This document shows, piece by piece, positions 8,498-15,526 of a DNA stretch of 64,000 nucleotides; position 1 is the first letter of the stretch; every line of letters starts with the position of its first letter. The stretch is from an uncultured Coriobacteriaceae bacterium (GTDB lineage: Bacteria; Actinomycetota; Coriobacteriia; Coriobacteriales; Atopobiaceae). Under the pieces are notes generated by a model. It worked only from the letters and a program-made list of their open reading frames with translations. It had not been told where the DNA came from and ran no database searches. Both the position numbers and the translations under genes were made by a program. Where the stretch lies: NCBI GenBank assembly GCA_902779675.1, contig CACZCK010000006.1, forward strand, positions 1-64,000, written 5' to 3'.

Positions 8498-9349
8498 CTA
8501 TCGCTTGGTGTTGCCGTAGAAGACGCGCGAGACCGACTCGTAGAAGCTGCGCGCGCTGCGGTCGAGCAGGATGATGTCACCGGCGCCACGGCGCACCGTG
8601 GCGCGCATGCCGCGCAACCCCTCGCCCATGGGCTGGCCGTCCACAAAGAACAGGCGGTCGGCATGGCGCTCGGGGTTGATGCGCAGCTCCACCACATCGG
8701 AGGGCGAGGTGAGGAAGGCGCGCGCCGTGATGGTGTGGCAGGCCACGGGCACGCAGACCATGCCCGCGAACTCGGGCGTGACGATGGGCCCGCCAGCGGC
8801 GAGCGCGTAGCCCGTGGAGCCGGTGGCAGTCGAGACCACAAAGCCGTCGCCGCGCAGGCGGTCGATATGATGGCCCGAGACCGAGACATCGAAGACGATC
8901 ATGTCGCCCCGCACGCCATGGGTGAGCGAGAGGTCATTGAGGGCAAAGCTGTGCTCGGTGACCATCGATCCGTCGGGCTTCTCGAACTCGACCTCCACGT
9001 CGAGGGTCATGCGATGCGACGCGTGCAGCTCGCCTGCCAGCGCGTCGGAGACCGTCTGGATGAGGTCGTCGGGGCCACCGCAGGTCAGAAAGCCCAGATG
9101 GCCGTACGAGAGGCCCAGCATGGGGATCTCGGAGTACCCCACGATGCGCGCGGCGCGCAGCAGCGTGCCGTCGCCGCCGAGCGAGACCACCAGACCCACA
9201 CCCGTGGTATCCACGACCTTGTCGGGGAAGAGCTTCTTGTCGTGAGCCCACTGGACCTCGACCCCCTCGCCCTCGAGCCAGTCGGCCAGGCGATGAGCCC
9301 CCTCGACCGCATGGGGGCGCGCATAGTTGGGCACGAGCAGGACCTTCAT
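8498..9349 (-). CDS. nadK: NAD kinase
   Basis: A 283-residue NAD kinase making NADP from NAD and ATP. The GGDGT motif is at residues 58-62 and the second conserved block is STATGSTGYALAAGGP. ATG 9349 is chosen because GAGGGGTGG precedes it; the frame is open further upstream but without a site, and that extension would run through the promoter. The order tlyA-nadK-recN is conserved in many Gram-positives. It is the first gene of a recN operon preceded by an extended -10 and a LexA-like box. Confidence 0.93.
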   Translation of the reverse strand: MKVLLVPNYARPHAVEGAHRLADWLEGEGVEVQWAHDKKLFPDKVVDTTGVGLVVSLGGDGTLLRAARIVGYSEIPMLGLSYGHLGFLTCGGPDDLIQTVSDALAGELHASHRMTLDVEVEFEKPDGSMVTEHSFALNDLSLTHGVRGDMIVFDVSVSGHHIDRLRGDGFVVSTATGSTGYALAAGGPIVTPEFAGMVCVPVACHTITARAFLTSPSDVVELRINPERHADRLFFVDGQPMGEGLRGMRATVRRGAGDIILLDRSARSFYESVSRVFYGNTKR

Positions 9350-9366
9350 CAAACCACCCCTCAAAT

Positions 9367-9380
9367 CGAACGTACGTATG
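9367..9380 (-). promoter_or_regulatory. LexA (SOS)-like operator before nadK-recN
   Basis: CGAACGTACGTATG matches the Gram-positive consensus CGAACRNRYGTTYG with one mismatch. It lies 18 bases before the nadK start and just downstream of a putative extended -10 on the minus strand, so a bound repressor would block transcription of recN. Confidence 0.55.
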
Positions 9381-9384
9381 TATG

Positions 9385-9393
9385 AGTGTAGCA
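9385..9393 (-). promoter_or_regulatory. Putative extended -10 promoter of nadK-recN
   Basis: On the minus strand TGCTACACT reads as TGn plus a TACACT hexamer (TACACT at 9385-9390), about 36 bases before the nadK start. No good -35 is seen, which is common for extended -10 promoters. Confidence 0.4.
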
Positions 9394-9441
9394 TGACGGA
9401 CTCGTTGCCGCGGGTCGCACGACGCGGCTCGTACTTGGCCA

Positions 9442-10194
9442 CTAGCCTTGCGGCGTGGCGGCGAGCTGCCCTGCGAGCAGGTATTCCACGTTGCCCTTGT
9501 GCCCGGTGATGGGGCTCTCGCACGAGCCACCCAGCACAAAGCCGGCATCCTGCATGGCCTGCGACACCTTGCGCAGCGCCTCTTGGCGCACGCTCTCGTC
9601 GCGCACCACGCCGCCCTCCCCCACCTGGGAGCGTGGGGCCTCGAACTGAGGCTTGACCAGCGTGAGGAAGGTGCCTCCGGGCCCCAGCAGCCGCACCACG
9701 GCGGGCAGCACCGTAACCACCGAGGTAAACGACACGTCGCAGACGGCCAGCTGGTAGGAGCCCTCCTGCCCGGGCAGGTCGGGCACATCTACGATGTTGG
9801 TCTGCTCCATGAGGGTGACGCGCGGGTCCTGCCGCAACGTCCAGTCAAACTGCGCGCGGCCCACGTCCACGGCCAGCACGTGCTCGGCGCCGTGCTGCAG
9901 CAGACAGTCGGTGAAGCCGCCCGTCGAGCAGCCCACGTCCACGCAGCGCAGGCCACGCGGATCCACACCCAGGGCGGCAAGGCCGCGCTCGAGCTTGAGG
10001 CCTCCCCTGCTGGCATAGGGCTTGCGCCCACGCACGTGCAGGGGCAGGCCAGGCTTCACCAGCTCGCCGGCAGAGGTCAATCGCCGGTCGCTCGTGGACA
10101 CCTCCCCTGCCATGATGGCACGCAGTGCGTCATCGGCAGAGGAGAAGTAGCCCCGCGCGACGAGCTCGGCATCGAGTCGTACGCGACGGGGCAT
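9442..10194 (-). CDS. tlyA: TlyA-family rRNA 2'-O-methyltransferase
   Basis: A 250-residue protein: N-terminal S4 RNA-binding domain (about 1-60, starting RRVRLDAELVARGYF) followed by an FtsJ-type methyltransferase with SAM-binding motif VDVGCSTGGFTD (85-96) and later blocks DVSFTS and LVKPQFE. TlyA methylates cytidines of 16S and 23S rRNA and is the determinant of capreomycin susceptibility in mycobacteria. The ATG abuts the xseB stop (TAG-ATG), indicating translational coupling in the efp-nusB operon. A 92-base gap with a promoter separates it from nadK. Confidence 0.92.
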   Translation of the reverse strand: MPRRVRLDAELVARGYFSSADDALRAIMAGEVSTSDRRLTSAGELVKPGLPLHVRGRKPYASRGGLKLERGLAALGVDPRGLRCVDVGCSTGGFTDCLLQHGAEHVLAVDVGRAQFDWTLRQDPRVTLMEQTNIVDVPDLPGQEGSYQLAVCDVSFTSVVTVLPAVVRLLGPGGTFLTLVKPQFEAPRSQVGEGGVVRDESVRQEALRKVSQAMQDAGFVLGGSCESPITGHKGNVEYLLAGQLAATPQG

Positions 10195-10458
10195 CTAGGC
10201 TTCCTTGGTGGTGATGTCGCCGGGAGCGGCGCTGGCGTCGGCAGGGGCGTCCTTGAGACGCTCCAGCTCCGACGGCGAGAAATCGGTGGTGTCGACCAAA
10301 TCAACCGCCTTGGACCCGAGCGCGATGGCCTCGTCAAAGAGGTCGAGCGAGCGCTCAAGCGAGGTGTCCTTGTCGCGCACCTGTCCGATGATCTCGTCGA
10401 GGCGCTCGGTGATCTGGTCGAAGCTCTTGTAGGCGGAGACGTCGGGCTTGCGGGCCAT
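10195..10458 (-). CDS. xseB: Exodeoxyribonuclease VII small subunit
   Basis: An 87-residue helical protein with the XseB pattern YKSFDQITERLDEIIGQVRDKDTSLERSLDLFDEAIAL. The small subunit binds the XseA catalytic subunit to form exonuclease VII, which degrades single-stranded DNA. xseA is usually next to xseB but is not in this window. The gene is packed between nusB (3-base gap) and tlyA (no gap). The C-terminal tail after residue 62 is non-conserved and Ala-rich. Confidence 0.88.
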   Translation of the reverse strand: MARKPDVSAYKSFDQITERLDEIIGQVRDKDTSLERSLDLFDEAIALGSKAVDLVDTTDFSPSELERLKDAPADASAAPGDITTKEA

Positions 10459-10461
10459 GGC

Positions 10462-11034
10462 CTACTCCCTCACCCAATCGGGAAGGTCCTCGACGTCATC
10501 GTAGGAGGGGTAGTCGCCCTCGTACGCCTCGTCATCGGCGTAGTCGTCGTAATCGGCGTCGTCGTCGGCCTCCTCGCGCTCGGCAATCTGCTCGAGAGCG
10601 GCAGCCACCACGTCCTCGCCGGCCTCCATCTTGCGGGCAACCTTGCCCAGCAGACCATTGACAAAGCGCGACGACTCGTCGGTGCCATAGGCCTTGGCCA
10701 GCTCGACGCATTCGTCGATCGAGACGGCCGTGTCGACCTCGTCCACGCGAAGCATCTCATAGAGCGCCAGGCGCAGCAGATTGCGGTCGACCGCAGGCAT
10801 GCGCGAGACACTCCAGTTGGCGGAGGTGACACTGATCACGGCATCGAGCTCGTGGAGCATGGCGTCGGCGCCGAGGGCCAGCTCGGAAGCGTACTCGTCG
10901 AGCGGGCCCTCGTCCAGCGCATACTCGTCGTCAAGGATGTCGCTGACCAGGCGACCAGTCGCCTCGGCCTGAAACAGCAGCTGCAGTGCCTGGCTGCGAG
11001 CCAGGGTGCGGCCGCCAAACCTTGTACCTGCCAC
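10462..11034 (-). CDS. nusB: Transcription antitermination factor NusB
   Basis: A 190-residue NusB, recognised by RTLARSQALQLLFQAEATG and by AVDRNLLRLALYEML and INECVELAKAYG-like blocks. NusB with NusE (S10) binds boxA RNA for rRNA antitermination. The family is usually near 140 residues. This one carries a strongly acidic, Tyr/Asp-rich C-terminal extension of about 35 residues (EADDDADYDDYADDEAYEG). It lies 3 bases from asp23 upstream and 3 bases from xseB downstream, so it is part of the efp operon. Confidence 0.92.
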   Translation of the reverse strand: MAGTRFGGRTLARSQALQLLFQAEATGRLVSDILDDEYALDEGPLDEYASELALGADAMLHELDAVISVTSANWSVSRMPAVDRNLLRLALYEMLRVDEVDTAVSIDECVELAKAYGTDESSRFVNGLLGKVARKMEAGEDVVAAALEQIAEREEADDDADYDDYADDEAYEGDYPSYDDVEDLPDWVRE

Positions 11035-11037
11035 GTC

Positions 11038-11400
11038 TTACTCCTTGGGGAAGACGAGGCTGTCGATGCACACGTCCACAGAACCGACCTCGACACCGAC
11101 CTGAGACGCAATGGCGACGGCAATTGCATCGCGCACGGCTGCGGCCAGCTTGGTGAACGGGTAGCTGTAGAACACCGCCAGGTGCACGGTGACGCGCAGG
11201 GAGCCGTCCTCGACCTCGGCGTCCACGCTGGAGTCGGGGGCCATGGAGCGGCTGGTAAAGACGCGCACGAGCGAGGAGGTGATGTCGTTGCCGCCCACGC
11301 GGGCGACGCCCTCCACACCCTCGGCGGCGCGGGCCACGATGGCCTTCACGACGCCCTTCGCGATGCTGATGCCGGAGATGTTGAGCTCGTTCTCAGCCAT
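11038..11400 (-). CDS. Asp23/Gls24-family envelope stress protein
   Basis: A 120-residue Asp23/Gls24 family protein: ISGISIAKGVVKAIVARAAEGVEGVARVGG at the start, then a VTVHLAVFYSYPFTKLAAAVRDAI core. These small proteins are membrane-proximal and linked to cell-envelope homeostasis and alkaline stress. In many Gram-positives one copy sits before nusB exactly as here. It lies 44 bases after efp and 3 bases before nusB. Confidence 0.9.
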   Translation of the reverse strand: MAENELNISGISIAKGVVKAIVARAAEGVEGVARVGGNDITSSLVRVFTSRSMAPDSSVDAEVEDGSLRVTVHLAVFYSYPFTKLAAAVRDAIAVAIASQVGVEVGSVDVCIDSLVFPKE

Positions 11401-11444
11401 GTGAGGTCCTTTCAGAACGTGCTGACGAAACGCAGGGTACCGGC

Positions 11445-12011
11445 CTAGACGCGGCCGACGAACTTGCCGCCGTCGCGGGTGTCGATCTTGATGATCTCGC
11501 CCACGTTGAGGTACATCGGGACCTGCACCACGGCGCCCGTCTCGATGGTAGCGGGCTTGCCGCCGCCCTGCACGGTGTCGCCCTTAAAACCAGGCTCGGT
11601 CTCGGTGATTGCGGCCTCGATGAACATGGGCGGCTGCACGGCGTAGAGAACACCGTTGGCGTACTGCAGCAGGCAGGTGTCGTTCTCCTTGAACCACTTG
11701 GCGTTGTCGCCGATGAGGTCCAGGCCGACCTCGATCTGCTCGTAGGTCTCGTTGTCCATGAAGTAGTAGATGTCGCCATCGTTGTAGAGGTACTGCATCT
11801 CGCGCGTCTGCATGTTGACGCTCTCGAACTTGGCGGACTGCTGGAAGTTCTCCTCGTTCACGCGGCCAGTGCGGATGTCGCGGTACTTGGTGCGCACGTA
11901 GGTGTTGCCCTTGCCAGGCTTGACGTGCTGGGCCTCGAGGATGACGCAGTCCTTGCCCTTGATGTTGACGCCGAGGCCAACCTTGAGATCGGTGATGCCG
12001 AGAGTTGCCAT
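11445..12011 (-). CDS. efp: Elongation factor P
   Basis: A 188-residue elongation factor P (KOW-like N-domain and two OB domains). The tip loop KPGKGNTYVRTKYRDI has Lys34, equivalent to the lysine modified in other bacteria. EF-P relieves ribosome stalling at polyproline stretches. No EpmA/EpmB-type modification genes are seen here, so the modification state is unknown. It heads the efp-asp23-nusB-xseB-tlyA operon. ATG 12011 follows GAAAGGTC. Confidence 0.95.
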   Translation of the reverse strand: MATLGITDLKVGLGVNIKGKDCVILEAQHVKPGKGNTYVRTKYRDIRTGRVNEENFQQSAKFESVNMQTREMQYLYNDGDIYYFMDNETYEQIEVGLDLIGDNAKWFKENDTCLLQYANGVLYAVQPPMFIEAAITETEPGFKGDTVQGGGKPATIETGAVVQVPMYLNVGEIIKIDTRDGGKFVGRV

Positions 12012-12072
12012 GCGATAGACCTTTCAATCGTGCCCAGAGTGCGTCTCCAGGTAAGTTCACATACGTTTGCAA

Positions 12073-12078
12073 AGTATA
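12073..12078 (-). promoter_or_regulatory. Putative -10 of the efp operon
   Basis: On the minus strand the hexamer TATACT (forward AGTATA, 12073-12078) lies 62 bases before the efp start in the only AT-rich patch next to it. No convincing -35 is visible. Confidence 0.35.
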
Positions 12079-12148
12079 GCGCAGCGTGCAGGGGCCATTG
12101 CCTGTGCTTGGCTGGCTACACGCGGATTCCGCTGTTGCCACGCTGATT

Positions 12149-12346
12149 CGTACAGCAAATCAATGAATCGATGCCATAAATTTCAAGATATCAGTGATTT
12201 TCAGGTGCCTTCCCAGAACCCCTATTTCAGATGGTACCTTCTACCTTGCCTTTTGTCAGTGCCGATACTCCCCATAGGGCGATACGACACCCTATATTTA
12301 CTGATAAGTTGAAATTTATGGCATCGATTCATCGTTTTGGTGTACG
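12149..12346. mobile_element. 198-bp MITE-like element with about 51-nt terminal inverted repeats
   Basis: Low-GC island between efp and rplT. Left arm 12149-12199 and right arm 12296-12346 are imperfect reverse complements. A 24-nt core (12163-12186 against 12309-12332) matches perfectly, and flanking blocks (CGTACA, CAAA, TATCAGT) also match. TA dinucleotides sit at the tips (12151-12152 and 12343-12344), as expected for an IS630/Tc1-type insertion. The 96-base interior encodes nothing recognisable. Base composition differs sharply from its surroundings. It could alternatively be a large stem-loop RNA. The rest of 12012-12490 holds the efp promoter and the rplT terminator and no gene. Confidence 0.65.
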
Positions 12347-12426
12347 GAGGTCGGGGATGTCAAATTACCTGCACCGGCTTCGCGCGGATTCACGGGTGCC
12401 ATGAGGGCGATGTGGGGCAGCGGGAC

Positions 12427-12471
12427 CCAAAAGTCAACGCCCCTCGGTTCGTTTGAACCCAGGGGCGTTGG
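12427..12471 (-). terminator. Terminator of the infC-rpmI-rplT operon
   Basis: On the minus strand a 10-bp stem (12435-12444 with 12461-12470), one G-G mismatch and 5 more pairs around an AAAC loop is followed by ACTTTTGG. It lies 20 bases after the rplT stop. Confidence 0.85.
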
Positions 12472-12490
12472 TGTCGGTGCGGGGGCTGCC

Positions 12491-12853
12491 CTACTCGGCG
12501 TCGAGCGCCTTCTTGGCGACGGCGGCGAGATCGGCAAAGGCCTTCTCGTCCTCGTAGGCGATCTGAGCGAGGACCTTGCGGTCGAGCTCGACGCCGGCGA
12601 GCTTCAGGCCGTGCATGAACTTGCTGTAGGAAAGGTCGTTCATGCGGGCGGCAGCGTTGATGCGCTGGATCCACAGAGCGCGGATGTCGCGCTTCTTGTT
12701 GCGACGATCACGGTACTGGTACTGCAGGGAGTGCTGAGCCTGCTCCTTCATGCCGCGGAAGGTGCGGGAGCGGACGCCATAGTAGCCCTTGGTACGCTCG
12801 ACGAGGGTCTGACGCTTCTTGCGACCCGCCACTGCGCGCTTGACTCGTGCCAT
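12491..12853 (-). CDS. rplT: 50S ribosomal protein L20
   Basis: A 120-residue L20: [26 protein letters not shown] and the conserved [23 protein letters not shown] block. L20 is essential for large-subunit assembly and in several bacteria represses its own operon by binding the leader. It is the last gene of infC-rpmI-rplT, 44 bases after rpmI, followed by a strong terminator. Confidence 0.97.
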   Translation of the reverse strand: MARVKRAVAGRKKRQTLVERTKGYYGVRSRTFRGMKEQAQHSLQYQYRDRRNKKRDIRALWIQRINAAARMNDLSYSKFMHGLKLAGVELDRKVLAQIAYEDEKAFADLAAVAKKALDAE

Positions 12854-12897
12854 ATCTAATCAACTCCTTTGGAATGCTAACTCGGAAGAGGTGCGCG

Positions 12898-13092
12898 CTA
12901 CTGACCCATGCGCTGGCTGACGGTGTGGGCGTCGCCCTTGGTGAGCTCGGTCTCCTTGCGGAAGCCGCGGATGCGCTTGGGCGACTTCTTGGTGAGGATG
13001 TGGCTCTTGAACGCCTTGGCGCGCATGATCTTGCCGGTGCCGGTGCGGCGGAAGCGCTTGGCCGACCCTTTGTGCGTCTTCATCTTGGGCAT
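12898..13092 (-). CDS. rpmI: 50S ribosomal protein L35
   Basis: A 64-residue L35 ([24 protein letters not shown], then [13 protein letters not shown]). Position between infC and rplT is universal. GAAGGAGAAT lies before ATG 13092. The 13-base gap to infC suggests shared transcription and coupled translation. Confidence 0.97.
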   Translation of the reverse strand: MPKMKTHKGSAKRFRRTGTGKIMRAKAFKSHILTKKSPKRIRGFRKETELTKGDAHTVSQRMGQ

Positions 13093-13105
13093 GCTAATTC
13101 TCCTT

Positions 13106-13657
13106 CTACTCGGCGTCGCTCTCGGGCTTCTTGTCGAAAGCCCCCTTGATCGGAGCGACGAGCATGTGCATGTTGCGACCCTCCATCTTGGGCTGCTGCT
13201 CGACCGTGGCGTAGGGCTTGAGGTCCTCCGCCAGGCGCTCCAGCACGTTGAGACCCTGCTCCGGGTGCGCCATCTCGCGGCCGCGGAACATGATGGTTAC
13301 CTTGACGCGCGCGCCCTTCTTGAGGAAGCGCATCACGTGGTTCTTCTTGGTCTCGTAGTCGCCCACATCGATCTTGGGACGGAACTTCATCTCCTTGACC
13401 TCGACACGCACCTGCTTCTTGCGTGCGGCCTTGGCCTTGCGGTCCTGCTCGAACTTGTACTTGCCGTAATCCATGACCCTGCAGACGGGCGGCTCGGCGT
13501 TGGGTGCGATCTCGACGAGATCGAGATTCTGCTCACGTGCGATGCGCAGCGCATCGGGCACGCCAAACAGACCCAGCTGGGACCCGTCGACGCCGATGAG
13601 ACGGCACATACGAGCCGTGATCTGGTCATTGATGCGAGGACCCTCGTTCTTGGCTAT
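13106..13657 (-). CDS. infC: Translation initiation factor IF-3, non-canonical ATA start proposed
   Basis: A 183-residue IF-3 when started at ATA 13657 ([21 protein letters not shown] follows). IF-3 keeps the 30S subunit free and proofreads start codons. infC typically uses a rare start codon so that IF-3 can repress itself. Here ATA has GGAAGG/GGTGG five to eight bases upstream; an in-frame GTG at 13666 has a site only three bases away. Longer starts in the same frame would translate through the leader hairpin at 13717-13751 and are rejected. Domains: N-terminal helix-strand, central [14 protein letters not shown] linker, C-terminal [10 protein letters not shown] domain. Confidence 0.92.
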   Translation of the reverse strand: MAKNEGPRINDQITARMCRLIGVDGSQLGLFGVPDALRIAREQNLDLVEIAPNAEPPVCRVMDYGKYKFEQDRKAKAARKKQVRVEVKEMKFRPKIDVGDYETKKNHVMRFLKKGARVKVTIMFRGREMAHPEQGLNVLERLAEDLKPYATVEQQPKMEGRNMHMLVAPIKGAFDKKPESDAE

Positions 13658-13716
13658 CTCTTCCACCTTCCCTTCATGCGCGGCGCGTGCCGCTTTCCGT
13701 GCGGCGCATGCCGCAT

Positions 13717-13751
13717 AAAAAAACTCCCGGCACACAGGAAGCGCCCAGGAG
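13717..13751 (-). promoter_or_regulatory. Attenuator-like terminator in the infC leader
   Basis: On the minus strand CTCCTGG and CCGGGAG (13745-13751 and 13724-13730) form a 7-bp stem followed by seven U residues (13717-13723), 59 bases before the proposed ATA start. A terminator inside the leader of infC-rpmI-rplT fits ribosomal-protein autoregulation (known for L20 in Firmicutes). Confidence 0.6.
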
Positions 13752-13935
13752 ACACGTTCCGCACGAGGCGGGGAAGCATACGTTGTCTGACCAGACAGCT
13801 ACCCATGGGCGCCGCAAGGTGGGGACCCACTTTCGATCCCGCTTTGCACGTGGCGTGAAGCCACAACAGAGAGCATGATACTCCCTCGGACGACGTGGGG
13901 CAAGAAGCAATCTGTATCCGATGTGCAGGTATTGT

Positions 13936-14006
13936 GGCGGGAGGGGCAGGGCGACAGCGCGGTTGTAGGTGGTTCCGCCCTCGCGGGTTCGAGTCCGCGC
14001 GCGCCA
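13936..14006 (+). other. Degenerate tRNA-like segment
   Basis: The plus strand has a T-arm-like GGGTTCGAGTCC followed by GCGCGCGCCA, and a GGCGGGA about 40 bases upstream at a tRNA-like distance. The T-stem is out of register by one base, the acceptor pairs imperfectly and no anticodon arm folds. It looks like a tRNA remnant, perhaps created by a deletion, or a chance similarity; it is not called as a functional tRNA. Confidence 0.25.
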
Positions 14007-14013
14007 CACGGAC

Positions 14014-14039
14014 AAGAAAAGCCCCCGCGGGCGGGGGCT
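14014..14039 (-). terminator. Terminator of tRNA-Leu
   Basis: Perfect 9-bp stem AGCCCCCGC / GCGGGGGCT with a two-base loop (14020-14039), followed on the minus strand by TTTTCTT. It lies 11 bases after the tRNA 3' end. Confidence 0.85.
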
Positions 14040-14049
14040 CGTACTCACA

Positions 14050-14134
14050 TGGTGCCCGAAGTGGGACTCGAACCCACACAGGTTTCCCTAACGGTTTTTG
14101 AGACCGTCGCGTCTGCCAATTCCGCCATTCGGGC
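14050..14134 (-). tRNA. tRNA-Leu (CAA)
   Basis: On the minus strand the 85-nt gene starts GCCCGAAT and ends TTCGGGCACCA, so CCA is encoded. The acceptor stem GCCCGAA/TTCGGGC is perfect. The anticodon loop CTCAAAA gives anticodon CAA (reads UUG). The long variable arm is typical of leucine tRNAs, and the T-loop reads GGTTCGAGTCC. Confidence 0.95.
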
Positions 14135-14162
14135 AAGGCGATGCTGGTAACTATAGCAAATA

Positions 14163-14768
14163 TCACCCCGTCACAGGGATGCCGACTACGATTCTGTTGA
14201 GGTCCTCACCAGGCTCGCAGGTCTGCAGGATCACGCGGCCCTCATCCACGACCGCGCGCAGCTCGCGGAGGTAGGCCTCCTTGGGGTAGTCAAAGATCTC
14301 CACCACGTCGATGGGAACGCCGTTAATCACCACCTGGTCGCCGGGCACCATGGTCAGGATCTGTTGCCCGTACTCCGACCAGTCGTGCGTCACGTAGTAG
14401 CCCTCGGCCCACTGCGTCAGTAGGCCGTCGGGACTGGCCTCCGTACCATCAAGGTCATCGTAGGCGACCCACCCATCAAACACCATGGACTCCTGCGACG
14501 TATACGAGAGCGACACCACGCGTCCCAGCGCGTACTCACGCAGCTCGCTCTCGAACACCCGCTTGCCCGCATCGATGCCCCACCACATGCCGTCTCGCAG
14601 CACCGACTGCGCGACTGCACGCTGCGTCGCATAGGCATGCGCCACACAAGCCAGCTCCTCGGTAGCCTCGCGAAAGCTCGCTCCGCAGAGCGCCGGCACG
14701 CACAGCGTCAGCCCAAGCAGCGCCGCCACCCGCCGACGCAGTACCGCCCTCTTGCCCATGTCACGCAT
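14163..14768 (-). CDS. Exported sortase-like protein
   Basis: A 201-residue protein with a basic N-terminus and hydrophobic segment (MGKRAVLRRRVAALLGLTL). The C-terminal half reads like a sortase: YYVTHDWSEYGQQI gives His128, VILQTC gives Cys184 after a beta strand, and LNRIVV gives Arg192; MVPGDQVVI fits the strand between them. Sortases are transpeptidases that attach proteins to the cell wall or pili. The assignment rests on this His-Cys-Arg arrangement only. The start overlaps the stop of the metallo-beta-lactamase gene (ATGA), so translation is coupled. No sortase substrate lies nearby. Confidence 0.55.
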   Translation of the reverse strand: MRDMGKRAVLRRRVAALLGLTLCVPALCGASFREATEELACVAHAYATQRAVAQSVLRDGMWWGIDAGKRVFESELREYALGRVVSLSYTSQESMVFDGWVAYDDLDGTEASPDGLLTQWAEGYYVTHDWSEYGQQILTMVPGDQVVINGVPIDVVEIFDYPKEAYLRELRAVVDEGRVILQTCEPGEDLNRIVVGIPVTG

Positions 14769-15439
14769 CAGTCGTTGGAGGGACGCCAGGCACCCGGTTG
14801 AAGGTAGGGATTGCTTGCCAGCTCGCGAGCCATGGTCGTAGCGGGATCGTGACCGCACAGCAGCGTGACACCTGGGTCGATAAGCCCGGCAAGGCGCTCG
14901 AGCGTGGAAGACATCTGCTTCCAGCTGCCGCCCATCAGGTCGGTGCGACCGCACGAACCCGCAAACAGCGTGTCGCCCATAAACGCCACGCCTTCGGCAC
15001 TCCCCTCGCCCAAAAGCGAGATGCCGCCAGGCGTGTGGCCCGGCGTCTCCACCACGCGGAAGCGCGCCGTTCCTACCTCGAGCACGTCACCCTCGCGCAG
15101 GAGCTGGTCGGGCTCGGGAGGGTCGGCAAGCTCGCTGCGCAGCGCCACGAAGTCGTGACTCGAGATCTCGAGCGCACGCACGGCATCAGCCGCATCGCCC
15201 TCGCCGATAGCCCACGGGGCGCCCGTCAGCTCGACAAGCGCCCGCACGCCACCCACGTGGTCGTGATGTCGATGCGTGGCCACCACCTGCGTCACCCGCA
15301 CGTCGCCGAGCTCGTCGGCGATGCGCGCGCCAGACGCGCCGGGGTCCACTACCAGACACTCCCCTGCCGAGACGTAGGCGTAGCAGTTAGTCTCCAGGTC
15401 ACCCACCACAAAGCAGCGAATCTCGTCGCGCGTGTCCAT
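14768..15439 (-). CDS. MBL-fold (glyoxalase II-like) metallo-hydrolase
   Basis: A 223-residue metallo-beta-lactamase-fold protein with the metal motif THRHHDH (H-x-H-x-D-H type), then ETPGHTPGG, MGDTLF and a final CGHDPATT. This short form resembles the glyoxalase II-like hydrolases often found after relA in Gram-positives. Substrate is uncertain (thioester such as lactoylglutathione analogues is the usual guess). It lies 87 bases after relA and overlaps the sortase-like gene by one base (ATGA). Confidence 0.85.
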   Translation of the reverse strand: MDTRDEIRCFVVGDLETNCYAYVSAGECLVVDPGASGARIADELGDVRVTQVVATHRHHDHVGGVRALVELTGAPWAIGEGDAADAVRALEISSHDFVALRSELADPPEPDQLLREGDVLEVGTARFRVVETPGHTPGGISLLGEGSAEGVAFMGDTLFAGSCGRTDLMGGSWKQMSSTLERLAGLIDPGVTLLCGHDPATTMARELASNPYLQPGAWRPSND

Positions 15440-15526
15440 GGGCGTCGCTCCTCTCGTGTGCCGCAGGCCCGTGGCCCGCGTTGCGGCGTAGCAGGACGAC
15501 AGGCCCGGCTGCGCCGGTCATACCTG

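Larger units (their letters stand above)
13658..14013. other. infC leader region without further genes
   Basis: Besides the attenuator at 13717-13751, on the minus strand this region contains short dyads (TGTCTG/CAGACA near 13790-13803; GTGGC/GCCAC near 13850). They could compete with the terminator stem, as expected for an autoregulated leader. The plus strand contains a degenerate tRNA-like segment at 13936-14006. No protein gene is supported. Confidence 0.45.

Noticed and set aside
7052..9385. Long frame opposite recN and nadK
   Set aside because: Antisense shadow; spans two well-identified genes and includes the promoter region.
13658..13735. Longer IF-3 start at 13735
   Set aside because: It would translate through the leader terminator hairpin; the family starts near [10 protein letters not shown].
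13936..14006. Functional tRNA on the plus strand
   Set aside because: No anticodon arm, T-stem off by one base, imperfect acceptor pairing.
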